Source of the DNA: Natronolimnohabitans sp. A-GB9
GTDB taxonomy: Archaea; Halobacteriota; Halobacteria; Halobacteriales; Natrialbaceae
DNA: 64,000 bases
Assembly (NCBI RefSeq): GCF_030848565.1
Contig: NZ_JAVDDV010000010.1
Coordinates: 1-64,000 of the forward strand
Reading direction: 5' to 3'
The translations under genes and the position numbers were made by a program. The notes beneath the pieces were generated by a model. It was not told where the DNA came from and made no database searches. It saw nothing but the letters and a program-made list of their open reading frames with translations. Positions 1 through 8,173 of the stretch are shown here, in pieces. Numbering within the stretch: the first letter of the stretch is position 1; each line of letters starts with the position of its first letter.

Positions 1-45
1 ATACCAACCTCGATTTCCTCGACTTCACCCTTCTAACCCGTGATA

Positions 46-1704
46 TCAGCTGATTAGATCGCTCTTCAACAGAGCAGGATCAAGGACCTTCAAATCCGTC
101 ACTCGTCGATAGAATGCGCCGAGATACTCGTGGGTTCCTGGCTCGAATCCCTGTGATTTGAGATCGTCTTTGATCTCTTCGACCAGTGGTCCAACCGATT
201 CTTCGACAATATAACTCACAACGTAGTCTGGAGTATAGTACGCTCCTGTGGCCTTCCGTTCGCCCTCATCATTGACTACGTACAGCCCCCCTTTATCAAC
301 TGTCTCAACCGCATCTGCAACAGAGACGTCAGTAGCTGGCTTCCAGACCTGTCCACCATCCTCCGAAACAGCGGCGTAATCCTCCGGTGCGATCCGAAAT
401 TGGTGCTCAAGCAGTCCCTCGTAGACACTGCCGAGATGGCGCGTGCCGAGGTCAGCGTAGTCAGCCAGCACGTATCGCCCCTCGTCGTTTTCGGTCGTTG
501 AAACTCGGTAGATTACTTCTGCGATGTACCGATTGCTGACCTCATGATCCGCTAAGAAGTCATGTTTGTCTTCGTCGAACAGCCCACCATTGTATGGCGG
601 AATCCCGAGTGACTCTTCACCTTCGTCGACGAGCTGGAAGAGGTCTTCAAGTCGACTCCACATCGTTGTCGAGTACTCGCTGTAAGCGCTGTCAAACCCG
701 TCGTCAACTTCTCCGATCTCGTCATGGATCTCAAGTCGAAGCTCATCCAGACTGAAATTGTCTTCATACTCTTCGATCGAGTCCTTGCCTTCTGGGTGAA
801 TCAGGCCTCGAGACTCAGCGTAGAGAACGAACATCAGACGATAGAGCAAGACGAGCGATTGCTCTTTGAGTTTCTCGAGTCCCTCATCGTCGTCAGGATC
901 GATTTCGAGGTCGTTTGTTTCTACGAATCCACGTCCAAGAACTCGTACAGCAGTGAAAACGTTGTCTTGTAGATCCTCTCCAAGTTCTTGTGCAACTGTC
1001 TCGCTCTCGGACCAAACCGAATCGAGAAACGTCGTCCCACCAGACTCTCGGAATGCGTCCGGTCGGAAGAAGGAATAAAAGTATTTGAACGTCTCAAGAT
1101 CATCTCGCTCGAGTAGCTCCGGGAGATCAACTTCGTAATACGTCTGCGTTTCGTAATCTTTGGTTCCGTAGAGCCGCCACTTGCGACCGTTAGTCAGAAT
1201 GCCCCACTGAATATTGTCAGGCGTTTTCTCGAGATAGTGTTTGATTTGATGGGAGGCGTTTCTGTATGGCCGTTGTTCGCTAAATCGCTGTGTGAAGTCA
1301 GCATCCCACTGTTTCGCTTCAAGAAGCCCGACTCCGCGTTCAAACAGATCGGATGTCTCCTCGGAGTCAAGATATACAGATGCGGCGTTCCGTCGCGCAT
1401 CTTGATCTTCGAAAAGTAGCGTGTCTACGTATCCCCCTCCATCTGGGAGGGTCGCTTCGACTTGTGTTCCAAAGTCAAGAATGTCGAGTACTTCACTGAT
1501 CCAATTATCAATCAGTGCATCTTCGCCATAGCTATCGAGTAGTTCACCTTCCAGCTCATACAACGACTGAAGCGAGTCCATTGCTTCTCTCGCCTCGTCA
1601 TCGCGATCCCACTCGTCTCGATGCTTCAGACGCTCATCGAGGTAATATCCAGAAAATAGATTTGAGTTTTGATACGGTCGTTTAGAGAGTGTTGCTTGAC
1701 TCAT
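46..1704 (-). pseudogene. Eco57I-type restriction-modification protein, truncated at methyltransferase motif I
   Basis: This 552-residue product is the N-terminal half of a large fused restriction enzyme/N6-adenine methyltransferase. Residues 1-480 resemble the family's nuclease and linker region, including a stretch reading ILTNGRKWRLYG. The methyltransferase begins at ATGAYYTPDYVVSYIVEESV, and the frame then reads LKVLDPA, exactly where family members continue with MGSGHF, the SAM-binding motif I. Here the text changes to LLKSDLIS and stops. None of the frames left of the stop restores GSGHF within the window. Family members usually exceed 1000 residues, so catalytic motifs are missing. I infer a deletion or insertion breakpoint. 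The rest of the gene, if it survives, would lie beyond the left edge. Confidence 0.75.
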
Positions 1705-1812
1705 TCGAGATACTTGTAGCTACTTCAGTCAAGGGTCATGTAACTATTGGATAGCTATCGTTTCACCCAAGTCTTGTCAATTAAGTACCATAGTGTATTC
1801 ACAATAGTTATA

Positions 1813-1995
1813 TTATAGTGTAAGTTCTAACTGGTAGTAATGCTGAAATCCAAGGCCCTTCTCGTCGTCGACGTGCGCCAGCTCGCCATGATCTATGAGA
1901 CGAGTCGTGACATCATGGAAGACGAGAAAGCCCACCATAGCGAGCGTCAGACGGCTGCTCGGCTGAATGAGGAGTGTGCCGATCTTCTTGAGCAA
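1813..1995 (-). CDS. possible 60-aa ORF, doubtful
   Basis: A 60-residue frame whose second half (LIDHGELAHVDDEKGLGFQHYY) has the charge pattern of the wing of a winged-helix protein. A 54-residue frame on the opposite strand (1840-2004, beginning MLKSKALLVVDVRQLAMIYE) covers the same DNA, and codon use does not clearly favour either. One of the two may be a fragment of a regulator from the accessory region. No function can be assigned. Confidence 0.25.
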   Translation of the reverse strand: MLKKIGTLLIQPSSRLTLAMVGFLVFHDVTTRLIDHGELAHVDDEKGLGFQHYYQLELTL

Positions 1996-2058
1996 AAGAG
2001 ATAGCTCGTCAAACTCGTCCCAAATATTTTATGTAAGAGTGTCGTATTTTCAACCATA

Positions 2059-2292
2059 ATGAGTGGAGCAGACCGTGGAGCAGTCATTGCTGTAGTTGGC
2101 GGAGCAATGGTAGTTGTCGCTGGACTGCTTTCTCTTTCGACTGCAAGGGACCTACTCAATGGAGACATGACGGCACTGGAACCGGGCTGGATCGACTTCG
2201 CTGTAGCGTATCCAACAGTCTTCGCCGTACTGATCGTACTCCTAACCCTGGTATTCGGTGGATCGTTCGTTGCACTGCTTGACGCGGCATGA
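2059..2292 (+). CDS. small two-helix membrane protein
   Basis: A 77-residue protein with two hydrophobic helices, at about residues 8-26 and 52-74, joined by a loop containing TARDLLNGDMTALEPGWIDF. The ATG follows an AT-rich stretch containing ATATTTTATG, which could carry the promoter. I do not recognise a family. It stands alone between the truncated restriction gene and a large structured repeat, within DNA of lower GC than the rest of the window. It may belong to the accessory element. Confidence 0.55.
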   Translation: MSGADRGAVIAVVGGAMVVVAGLLSLSTARDLLNGDMTALEPGWIDFAVAYPTVFAVLIVLLTLVFGGSFVALLDAA

Positions 2293-2361
2293 ATGAGTGA
2301 CCACCAACAACTGTCTCTCTTTTCCCAGTGATTAGTGGTGATTAGTGACTACACTTTCTGT

Positions 2362-2510
2362 TTCGAGAAGGCGGCAGACCACATACAGCAACCGTTCCCA
2401 GCACCGCCAGTCACTCTCTGGATACAGTCACCGGTCACTCACTGGGAACAGTTGCTGTAGCGGTTCGGTAGCGGTCTGTTGCGGTAGTTGTTGTCCGCCG
2501 CCTTCTCGAA
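2362..2510. repeat. 149-bp multi-stem structured element
   Basis: The ends are a perfect 14-bp inverted repeat, ttcgagaaggcggc at 2362-2375 and its complement at 2497-2510. Inside is a second 16-bp stem with one mismatch (2386-2401 with 2442-2457), plus a short cagacc/ggtctg pairing (2375-2380 with 2473-2478). The nested layout suggests a folded RNA or the remnant of a non-autonomous mobile element. No reverse transcriptase or transposase lies nearby. The rest of 2293-2911 holds no recognisable gene, only a short hairpin near 2598-2610. Confidence 0.6.
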
Positions 2511-2911
2511 CCAAGTCCTGTAGAACACTATTTACCGCTGATTATCAGCTACCACTGTCACTAATTAGTACAGTTATTCGGCTGTTTGTTCCCACCCGCA
2601 GCTTCGCTGCGCATCCTATTAACTGTATCCTATAAGGTGACTCATATATGCCGTCTGTGTTAGTATAGCATGGCACATTGAGGTATGGCATGGCCGATCG
2701 TCGTTACAGTAGGGCAGCGAATACTGTCAATCAGATATAAACAGGATTGCCGGAATAGTTGCAGCTATATTTGCCGCTTGTGATATCTAAACGATCGCAG
2801 TACGGTGTGGATGCGGAGTCGATCAGGGGTTCAAATCAAACGGTGATATCTTACCCTGAATGACAGCGAACCCGCTCACGTCTATCGATTATAAATCCAG
2901 AAGCGGTAAAG

Positions 2912-3087
2912 TGGGGTCGGAGGGATTTGAACCCCCGATCGACTGATATCTCCGGTGCGCCTCGGAACTCCAGAGGGTCATCACACGGACACTGATCAGG
3001 TGCCCGATCAGTATATCAGTCTGGAGTGTCGTCCCGGGCGCGGTGCCTCTGGAGTCAGTCGCCATGCCGGGCTTGGCCACGACCCCT
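2912..3087 (-). tRNA. tRNA-Trp (CCA) with a 101-nt intron carrying a C/D-box guide RNA
   Basis: On the minus strand the 7-bp acceptor stem pairs GGGGTCG (3081-3087) with CGACCCC (2913-2919), followed by discriminator A. The T-loop GGTTCAAATCC and anticodon loop CTCCAGA give anticodon CCA. Exon 1 is 3049-3087, exon 2 is 2912-2947, and the intron between bases 37 and 38 is 2948-3048, the canonical archaeal site. The intron contains box C-like TGATGA and box D-like CTGA motifs. In haloarchaea this intron is known to form a box C/D RNP that guides 2'-O-methylation of the precursor at C34 and U39. nop5 and flpA, encoding the RNP proteins, lie at 56.4-57.9 kb. Confidence 0.93.
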
Positions 3088-3136
3088 CGCTACTCAGTTG
3101 GGGCATGTACCCTAAAGTGGTTTCGATTCCGAACGC

Positions 3137-4057
3137 TCACAGCCACGGGGCACGACCCTCGGTGTCCGTCGAGTCGTCACCCGGATACGTTTCCGCAGCG
3201 TCCTCGGTCGTCTCCTCGACCGCGAGGTCCTCGAGTGCAACGTCGACTGCCGAGTCGCCGTCGCCGCCGTCAGTGACCGGATCGACGCCATCCGTTGGAC
3301 CGATCTCGTCGCTCGAGTCACTCGAGTCGCCGTCGAACGGGATATCCAGCGCGAAGATCCCGGCGACGATCAGTGCAGCCAGGGGCGCCTGTCCGAAGGC
3401 CATCCCGAGCAGGGACAGCGGGAGCAGTCCCAACGCGACCGCGCTACCGAAGCGGAAGCGATCGATGTCCATGTACTCGCGCAGGTACGGCCCGCCGAGA
3501 GCGATCGACAGCGCGAAGGCGACGCCGACGGCGGCCGCAAGCGTCGCGTTCGCGACGAGTGCGGGGTCGTCCATCACGGCGAGTTCGGCCCCGCTCGGAT
3601 CCAGACTGGCGACCAGGCCCAGTCCGATGATGACCATCGGGTTGGGGAGGTACTCGCCGATCGTCGCGCTGGCGGTCTTTGCCGCGATGGCGGCGATGAC
3701 GAGTGCCGCGAAGCGCTCGAAGATGTCGATATTAAGGACGCTCTCGATCGCCGGTGCCAGTGCCGCCTGGACGGCAGCAAGCAGTATCAGCGGCACGCCG
3801 ACCAGCAAGACGATCGCCGCCTGCTCCCGTGGCGTACCGCTCATCTCTGCTAAGATCACCGCGACAGTCGCGCTGCCGCCGAAGATCAACAGACCGACCT
3901 GGATCGCACCGAGTGGGTCGTCTAGCGCGCCCGCGAGGATCAGCGCCGGGAACACGCCGTCGATCAGCGGCAACATCATCACCAACGCCAGCAGTCTGGC
4001 GTCACCACCCACGATGCGCTCTAAGTTGAGGGCAACCGGGTGTCGTGAGGTACTCAT
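3137..4057 (-). CDS. multi-pass membrane protein, DUF5794-like
   Basis: A 306-residue integral membrane protein with about seven or eight hydrophobic helices across residues 20-245. An acidic, probably cytoplasmic tail rich in D, E and S follows (about residues 245-306). The N-terminus MSTSRHPVALNLERIVGG and the layout match a haloarchaea-specific family, which I recall as DUF5794. Its biochemical role is unknown. It lies just beyond tRNA-Trp and shares no operon with guaB, which starts on the other strand about 500 bp away. Confidence 0.75.
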   Translation of the reverse strand: MSTSRHPVALNLERIVGGDARLLALVMMLPLIDGVFPALILAGALDDPLGAIQVGLLIFGGSATVAVILAEMSGTPREQAAIVLLVGVPLILLAAVQAALAPAIESVLNIDIFERFAALVIAAIAAKTASATIGEYLPNPMVIIGLGLVASLDPSGAELAVMDDPALVANATLAAAVGVAFALSIALGGPYLREYMDIDRFRFGSAVALGLLPLSLLGMAFGQAPLAALIVAGIFALDIPFDGDSSDSSDEIGPTDGVDPVTDGGDGDSAVDVALEDLAVEETTEDAAETYPGDDSTDTEGRAPWL

Positions 4058-4162
4058 CGGTCAGGGACGATGGCCATGACCCGAGGCCGGTGGGCAATAG
4101 GGTGGACGATCCCGAACTGACTGGCGCGGCAGCCAGCACATGGGATTGGAATTGCGGCCTCG

Positions 4163-4262
4163 CGCTGTGAGTTTCAGTGTAAATTTCCCGAACTGGAAAT
4201 TGGCGGCGTCGCTGTCGACGCTCGTCCGACCAGCGGTTCGGGGTGCACTGAAACTCACAGCG
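4163..4262. repeat. 100-bp three-stem structured element upstream of guaB
   Basis: A perfect 17-bp closing stem joins cgctgtgagtttcagtg (4163-4179) to its complement at 4246-4262. Inside are two further perfect hairpins, aatttcc/ggaaatt (4182-4188 with 4195-4201) and gcgtcg/cgacgc (4206-4211 with 4216-4221). This three-stem layout recalls a structured RNA but could be a palindromic mobile element. It lies about 310 bp before the guaB start. I see no gene in the rest of 4058-4571. Confidence 0.6.
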
Positions 4263-4571
4263 ATCATACCGAGACGGACGACGGGATTGTCAATAAACGT
4301 TGCGTGGGATACAGTTACACGTCCCATCGGATTCCCGACACTGGAGTCCAAATACGGGCGGTGATGGGCAGCGTTGTACGCAAGATTCGAGACCACGAGC
4401 CTGCAACGCCTCGACTCGAGTGGGACACCTCGTCGACTGACCGCGAGTGTCGACGAAGTTCCACTCGCTAACGGGCCGAAACCAACCGAATCAGACTCTG
4501 AGGGGCCTGTTACCTGCTCACACCCTGTCGCATCTCGCAACGTTTTTCCCCCGTGGGTTCCGACGGTTTAC

Positions 4572-6074
4572 ATGGCGAACGACGTTCCAGAGCACGAGCC
4601 CTATTCTGCGAAACTCGACGTACCGGAAGCGCTAACGTTCGACGACGTCCTCCTGCGGCCGAAGGAGAGTCGTGTCGAACCGGACGACGCCGATCTCACC
4701 TCGAACGTCTCGAAAAACGTCGAGGTCTCCGTCCCGATCCTCTCGGCGGCGATGGACACCGTCACCGAGAGCGGCATGGCCATCGCGATGGCCCGCCACG
4801 GCGGCCTCGGTGTTCTCCACCGAAACATGAACGTCGACGAGATGGTCGAGGAGATCGAGCGCGTCAAAAGCGCCGACGAGCTCATCATTCCGCTGGATGA
4901 GGTCGTCACTGCCGATCCCGAGATGTCCGTTCGTGAGGTCGACGAGCTGATGGCCCACGAGGGCGTCGGCGGGGCTCCCGTCGTCAACACGAACGGCGAG
5001 GTACTGGGGATCATCTCGAGTACGGACATCCGCCCACACCTCGAGGTCAACGAGGACGACCCGGTCACGGCGGCGATGACCGACGAGGTCATCACGGCAC
5101 CAGAGGACATCGACGCCCGCGACGCGTTCGACCTGATGTACGAGCACAAGATCGAGCGCGTTCCGGTCGTCGACGACGAGAACCTGTTGGTTGGCCTCGT
5201 CACGATGCAGGGCATTCTCCAGCGCCGTGAGTACCAGGAAGCCGTCCGCGACGAGGAGGGTCGACTCCGCTGTGGCGTCGCGGTCAGCCCGTTCGAACAG
5301 GACCGCGCCGAGGCCGCGGACGAAGCCGGCGCTGACGTCCTCTTCATCGACACCGCCCACGCCCACAACCTGAACGTCATCGAGGGCGCCCGCGAGATCA
5401 AGGAGTCCGTCGACGCCGACGTCGTCGTCGGTAACGTCGGCACTCGCGAGGCCGCCGCGGATCTCGTCGACTTCGCGGACGGGATCAAGGTCGGCATCGG
5501 ACCGGGATCGATCTGTACGACTCGCGTCGTCTCCGGTGCCGGCATGCCCCAGATTACGGCCGTCGCACAGGTCGCCGACGTCGCCAGCGAACACGACGTG
5601 CCGGTGATCGCCGACGGTGGAATTCGGTACTCCGGCGACGCGATCAAGGCGATTGCCGCAGGCGCTGATGCAGTCATGCTCGGCTCCTACTTCGCCGGTA
5701 CCGACGAGGCCCCCGGCCGCGTCGTCACGATGAACGGCAAGAAGTACAAGCAGTACCGCGGCATGGGCTCGGTCGGCGCGATGAAATCCGGCGACAGCGA
5801 CCGCTACCTCAAAGACGAGCCCGACGAGGAGGAAGATTACGTTCCCGAGGGAGTCGAGGCGGCGACGCCGTACAAAGGCACGCTCAAGTCCGAACTCCAC
5901 CAGCTCGCCGGCGGCATGCAGTCGGGTATGGGCTACGTCGGCGCGGAGACGATCCCCGAGTTCAAAGAACGCAGCGAGTTCGTCCGCGTCTCCTCGGCCG
6001 GCCAGGCCGAGAGCCACGCCCACGACGTCGTCATCACCGACGAAGCACCGAACTACTCACCCGACGGCGACTGA
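4572..6074 (+). CDS. guaB: inosine-5'-monophosphate dehydrogenase
   Basis: A 500-residue cytosolic enzyme oxidising IMP to XMP with NAD+, the committed step of GMP synthesis. The TIM barrel starts at LTFDDVLLRP near residue 20. A CBS-domain pair occupies about residues 105-230. The catalytic loop GIGPGSICTTR places the nucleophilic Cys near residue 315, and the flap region carries MGSVGAM. I chose the ATG at 4572 (MANDVPEHEPY) because family homology begins there. The open frame continues upstream to 4374 but codes nothing recognisable. The full catalytic set is present, so the gene appears functional. Confidence 0.97.
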   Translation: MANDVPEHEPYSAKLDVPEALTFDDVLLRPKESRVEPDDADLTSNVSKNVEVSVPILSAAMDTVTESGMAIAMARHGGLGVLHRNMNVDEMVEEIERVKSADELIIPLDEVVTADPEMSVREVDELMAHEGVGGAPVVNTNGEVLGIISSTDIRPHLEVNEDDPVTAAMTDEVITAPEDIDARDAFDLMYEHKIERVPVVDDENLLVGLVTMQGILQRREYQEAVRDEEGRLRCGVAVSPFEQDRAEAADEAGADVLFIDTAHAHNLNVIEGAREIKESVDADVVVGNVGTREAAADLVDFADGIKVGIGPGSICTTRVVSGAGMPQITAVAQVADVASEHDVPVIADGGIRYSGDAIKAIAAGADAVMLGSYFAGTDEAPGRVVTMNGKKYKQYRGMGSVGAMKSGDSDRYLKDEPDEEEDYVPEGVEAATPYKGTLKSELHQLAGGMQSGMGYVGAETIPEFKERSEFVRVSSAGQAESHAHDVVITDEAPNYSPDGD

Positions 6075-6135
6075 TCGGCTCGCACCCCTCACACGCTTTG
6101 CGGAACCACAACGCGGCCGACCGTCCCCGTTCCCG

Positions 6136-7851
6136 CTACCGTAACTCCGTTCTGCGGATCTTCCCGGTCGTCGTCGTTGGCAGTTCGTCCCGAAACTCGA
6201 TCTCCCGGGGGTACTCGTATTCCGCCAGCCGTTCTCGAACGAGGTCCCGTATCTCCCCGCGCAGGTCGTCCGTTCCCGTCACATCCTCGATCGGCTGGAC
6301 GACCGCCCTGATGATCTCGCCGCGAGTCTCGTCGGGCACACCGACGACGCCGACCTGTTCGACCGCGTCGTGCTCGAGGATCGTTTCCTCGACCTCTCTG
6401 GGCGCGACGCGGTAGCCACTCGTGATGATGAGGTCGTCGTCCCGGGAGGCAAACCAGAGATAGCCGTCCTCGTCGCGCTCGGCGAGATCGCCGGTGAGAT
6501 GCCAGACGTCGCCAGCAGACGCCCCGTCCGATGCTGATCGTATCGTATCGCTTTGCTCACCGCCGTCGGGGCCGTCCTCGAGGGTTACCCGGGCGGTCTT
6601 CTCGGGGGCGTTCCAGTACCGCTCGAAGATCACGGGATCGTCGCCGCGACGAACCGCGATCTCGCCGATCTCGCCCGTCTCGACGCGCTCGCCCGTCTCG
6701 GTGTCGACGACCGCGACGTCGTGGCCCGGCACCGGTTTCCCCATGCTCCCCGGCTTCGCGGGGAACCACTCGCGACAGTTCGCCACGAGCAGGTTCGCCT
6801 CCGTCTGCCCGTAGAGTTCGTTGACGACGACGCCCTCGAGTTCCGTGTCGGCCCACGCTACGATCTCACGGGTCAGCGGCTCACCCCCGGAACAGATCGC
6901 CTCGAGCGAGAGGTCGTATCGCTCGGCGGGGTCGTCGACGCCCATCAACAGCCGGATCGCGGTCGGCGGGAGGAAGGCGTTCGTGACGTCGAAGTCGGCC
7001 ATGATCTCGTAGGCGCGTTCGGGGTCGAACGACCCCATCGGGTGGCCGACGACCGACTGGCCGTAGTGCCAGGCCGGAAAGAGGAGGTCGCCGAGCGCGC
7101 CGATCCAGGCCCAGTCGGCGGGCGTCCAGTAGACGCCCTCGTCGGCGGCTCGTTCGAAGTACATTTCGAACGCGGGACAGTGGCCGAGCCAGATGCCGTG
7201 GGTGTGTAAGACGCCTTTCGGCTCGCCCGTGCTACCGCTCGTGTACATGACGATCGCGGGTGTGTCGACGTCGGTGTCGACCGGTTCGAACGCCGTCTCG
7301 GTCCAGTCGACGGCCGCGTCGAACGAGGCGACCGAGACGTCGAGATCACCGTCTTCGAGGGCGGCCTCGTCGCCGTCGACGACGAGGACGGATTCGAGTG
7401 CGGGACAGTCGGGTGCGACGTCGCGGATCGTCTCCCACTGGGACCTGTCGACGACAGCCACGCGGGCCTCGCTGTCGGTCAACCGGTAGCGAAGCGCGTC
7501 GTCGCCGAACAACACCGATAGTGGCAGCGAGATCGCCCCAAGCTTCCAGCAGGCCAGATGCGTAAGCGCGTTCGCGGGCTTCTGTGGAACGACGACGGCC
7601 ACGCGGTCGCCCCGTTCGATACCGCGGTCGGCGAGTGTGTTCGCGACGGCGCTCGAGCGTTCGTCGAGGTCGTCGAAGCTGTACCGTTCACGGTCGCCGT
7701 CGGCCGTGAGCTGATAGAGTGCGGTCCGGTCGCCGTCCTCGTGTTTGCCGACCAGATCCGTCGCCGCGTTGAACCCCTCGGGGACGTCCCACGAGAACGA
7801 CTCGCGAGCGTCCCCGTACGTCTCGGCGTCGATCGTGACGTGATACGCCAT
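6136..7851 (-). CDS. acyl-CoA synthetase, medium-chain (ACSM-like)
   Basis: A 571-residue ANL-superfamily enzyme that activates a carboxylic acid to the acyl-adenylate and then the CoA thioester. Motifs in order are the P-loop-like YTSGSTGEPKG near residue 210, YGQTE near 350, LTGD near 450, GYRV with PREVEE near 480, and the catalytic-lysine region TTTTGKIRRTE at the C-terminus. WTPADWAWIGAL and the overall layout resemble medium-chain acyl-CoA synthetases. The ATG at 7851 opens the conserved MAYHVTIDAETYGD; the frame extends upstream without homology. The substrate cannot be fixed from sequence. Confidence 0.88.
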   Translation of the reverse strand: MAYHVTIDAETYGDARESFSWDVPEGFNAATDLVGKHEDGDRTALYQLTADGDRERYSFDDLDERSSAVANTLADRGIERGDRVAVVVPQKPANALTHLACWKLGAISLPLSVLFGDDALRYRLTDSEARVAVVDRSQWETIRDVAPDCPALESVLVVDGDEAALEDGDLDVSVASFDAAVDWTETAFEPVDTDVDTPAIVMYTSGSTGEPKGVLHTHGIWLGHCPAFEMYFERAADEGVYWTPADWAWIGALGDLLFPAWHYGQSVVGHPMGSFDPERAYEIMADFDVTNAFLPPTAIRLLMGVDDPAERYDLSLEAICSGGEPLTREIVAWADTELEGVVVNELYGQTEANLLVANCREWFPAKPGSMGKPVPGHDVAVVDTETGERVETGEIGEIAVRRGDDPVIFERYWNAPEKTARVTLEDGPDGGEQSDTIRSASDGASAGDVWHLTGDLAERDEDGYLWFASRDDDLIITSGYRVAPREVEETILEHDAVEQVGVVGVPDETRGEIIRAVVQPIEDVTGTDDLRGEIRDLVRERLAEYEYPREIEFRDELPTTTTGKIRRTELR

Positions 7852-8070
7852 ACCTTGTAATTGACACACATGACAAGAAAGAACTGTCGTCGAACTCCAC
7901 GTCCTGACGCTGCAGTGTCTGCAGGCGGCGTCTCGGTCGGACGGATCGCCTCCGTCAGGTCGGTCCGACCGTGACCCGGCGACGGTCGCGCCGGGCAAGA
8001 CAGCGGTCCGTCTCAGTATCGGTCCCACTCGCGGCGGGCTCGAGCCGACCTAGTACCGTTCCAACCGTCG

Positions 8071-8116
8071 ACTGATGGGTCGAATCGGACGACACCGCAG
8101 GATTCGACCCATCAGT
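8071..8116. repeat. 16-bp perfect hairpin between the kinase and acyl-CoA synthetase genes
   Basis: actgatgggtcgaatc (8071-8086) is exactly complementary to 8101-8116, with a 14-nt loop. It lies one base before the 36-bp palindrome at 8118. A degenerate family B right arm (gacagcggtccgtctca) lies at 8004-8020. The gap 7852-8173 contains no gene. Confidence 0.7.
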
Positions 8117-8117
8117 T

Positions 8118-8153
8118 CAGGCGTGGACCGCCACTAGTGGCGGTCCACGCCTG
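8118..8153. repeat. perfect 36-bp palindrome downstream of the kinase gene
   Basis: caggcgtggaccgccact (8118-8135) is followed directly by its exact complement (8136-8153), giving a loopless palindrome centred on ctag. It begins 20 bp past the stop of the minus-strand kinase gene. It could fold at the mRNA 3' end or extrude as a cruciform. Archaeal terminators do not normally need a hairpin, so a role in termination is not assumed. Confidence 0.8.
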
Positions 8154-8173
8154 CACTGCTGGGTGAAACGGGA

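Noticed and set aside
2598-2610. Short gcagc/gctgc hairpin as a terminator
   Set aside because: The stem is only five or six base pairs, has no T-run and follows no gene end.
4632-6023. Long open frames antisense to guaB (463 and 358 codons)
   Set aside because: High-GC coding DNA leaves the opposite strand open. The guaB frame has full family homology, and the antisense products have skewed, low-complexity composition.
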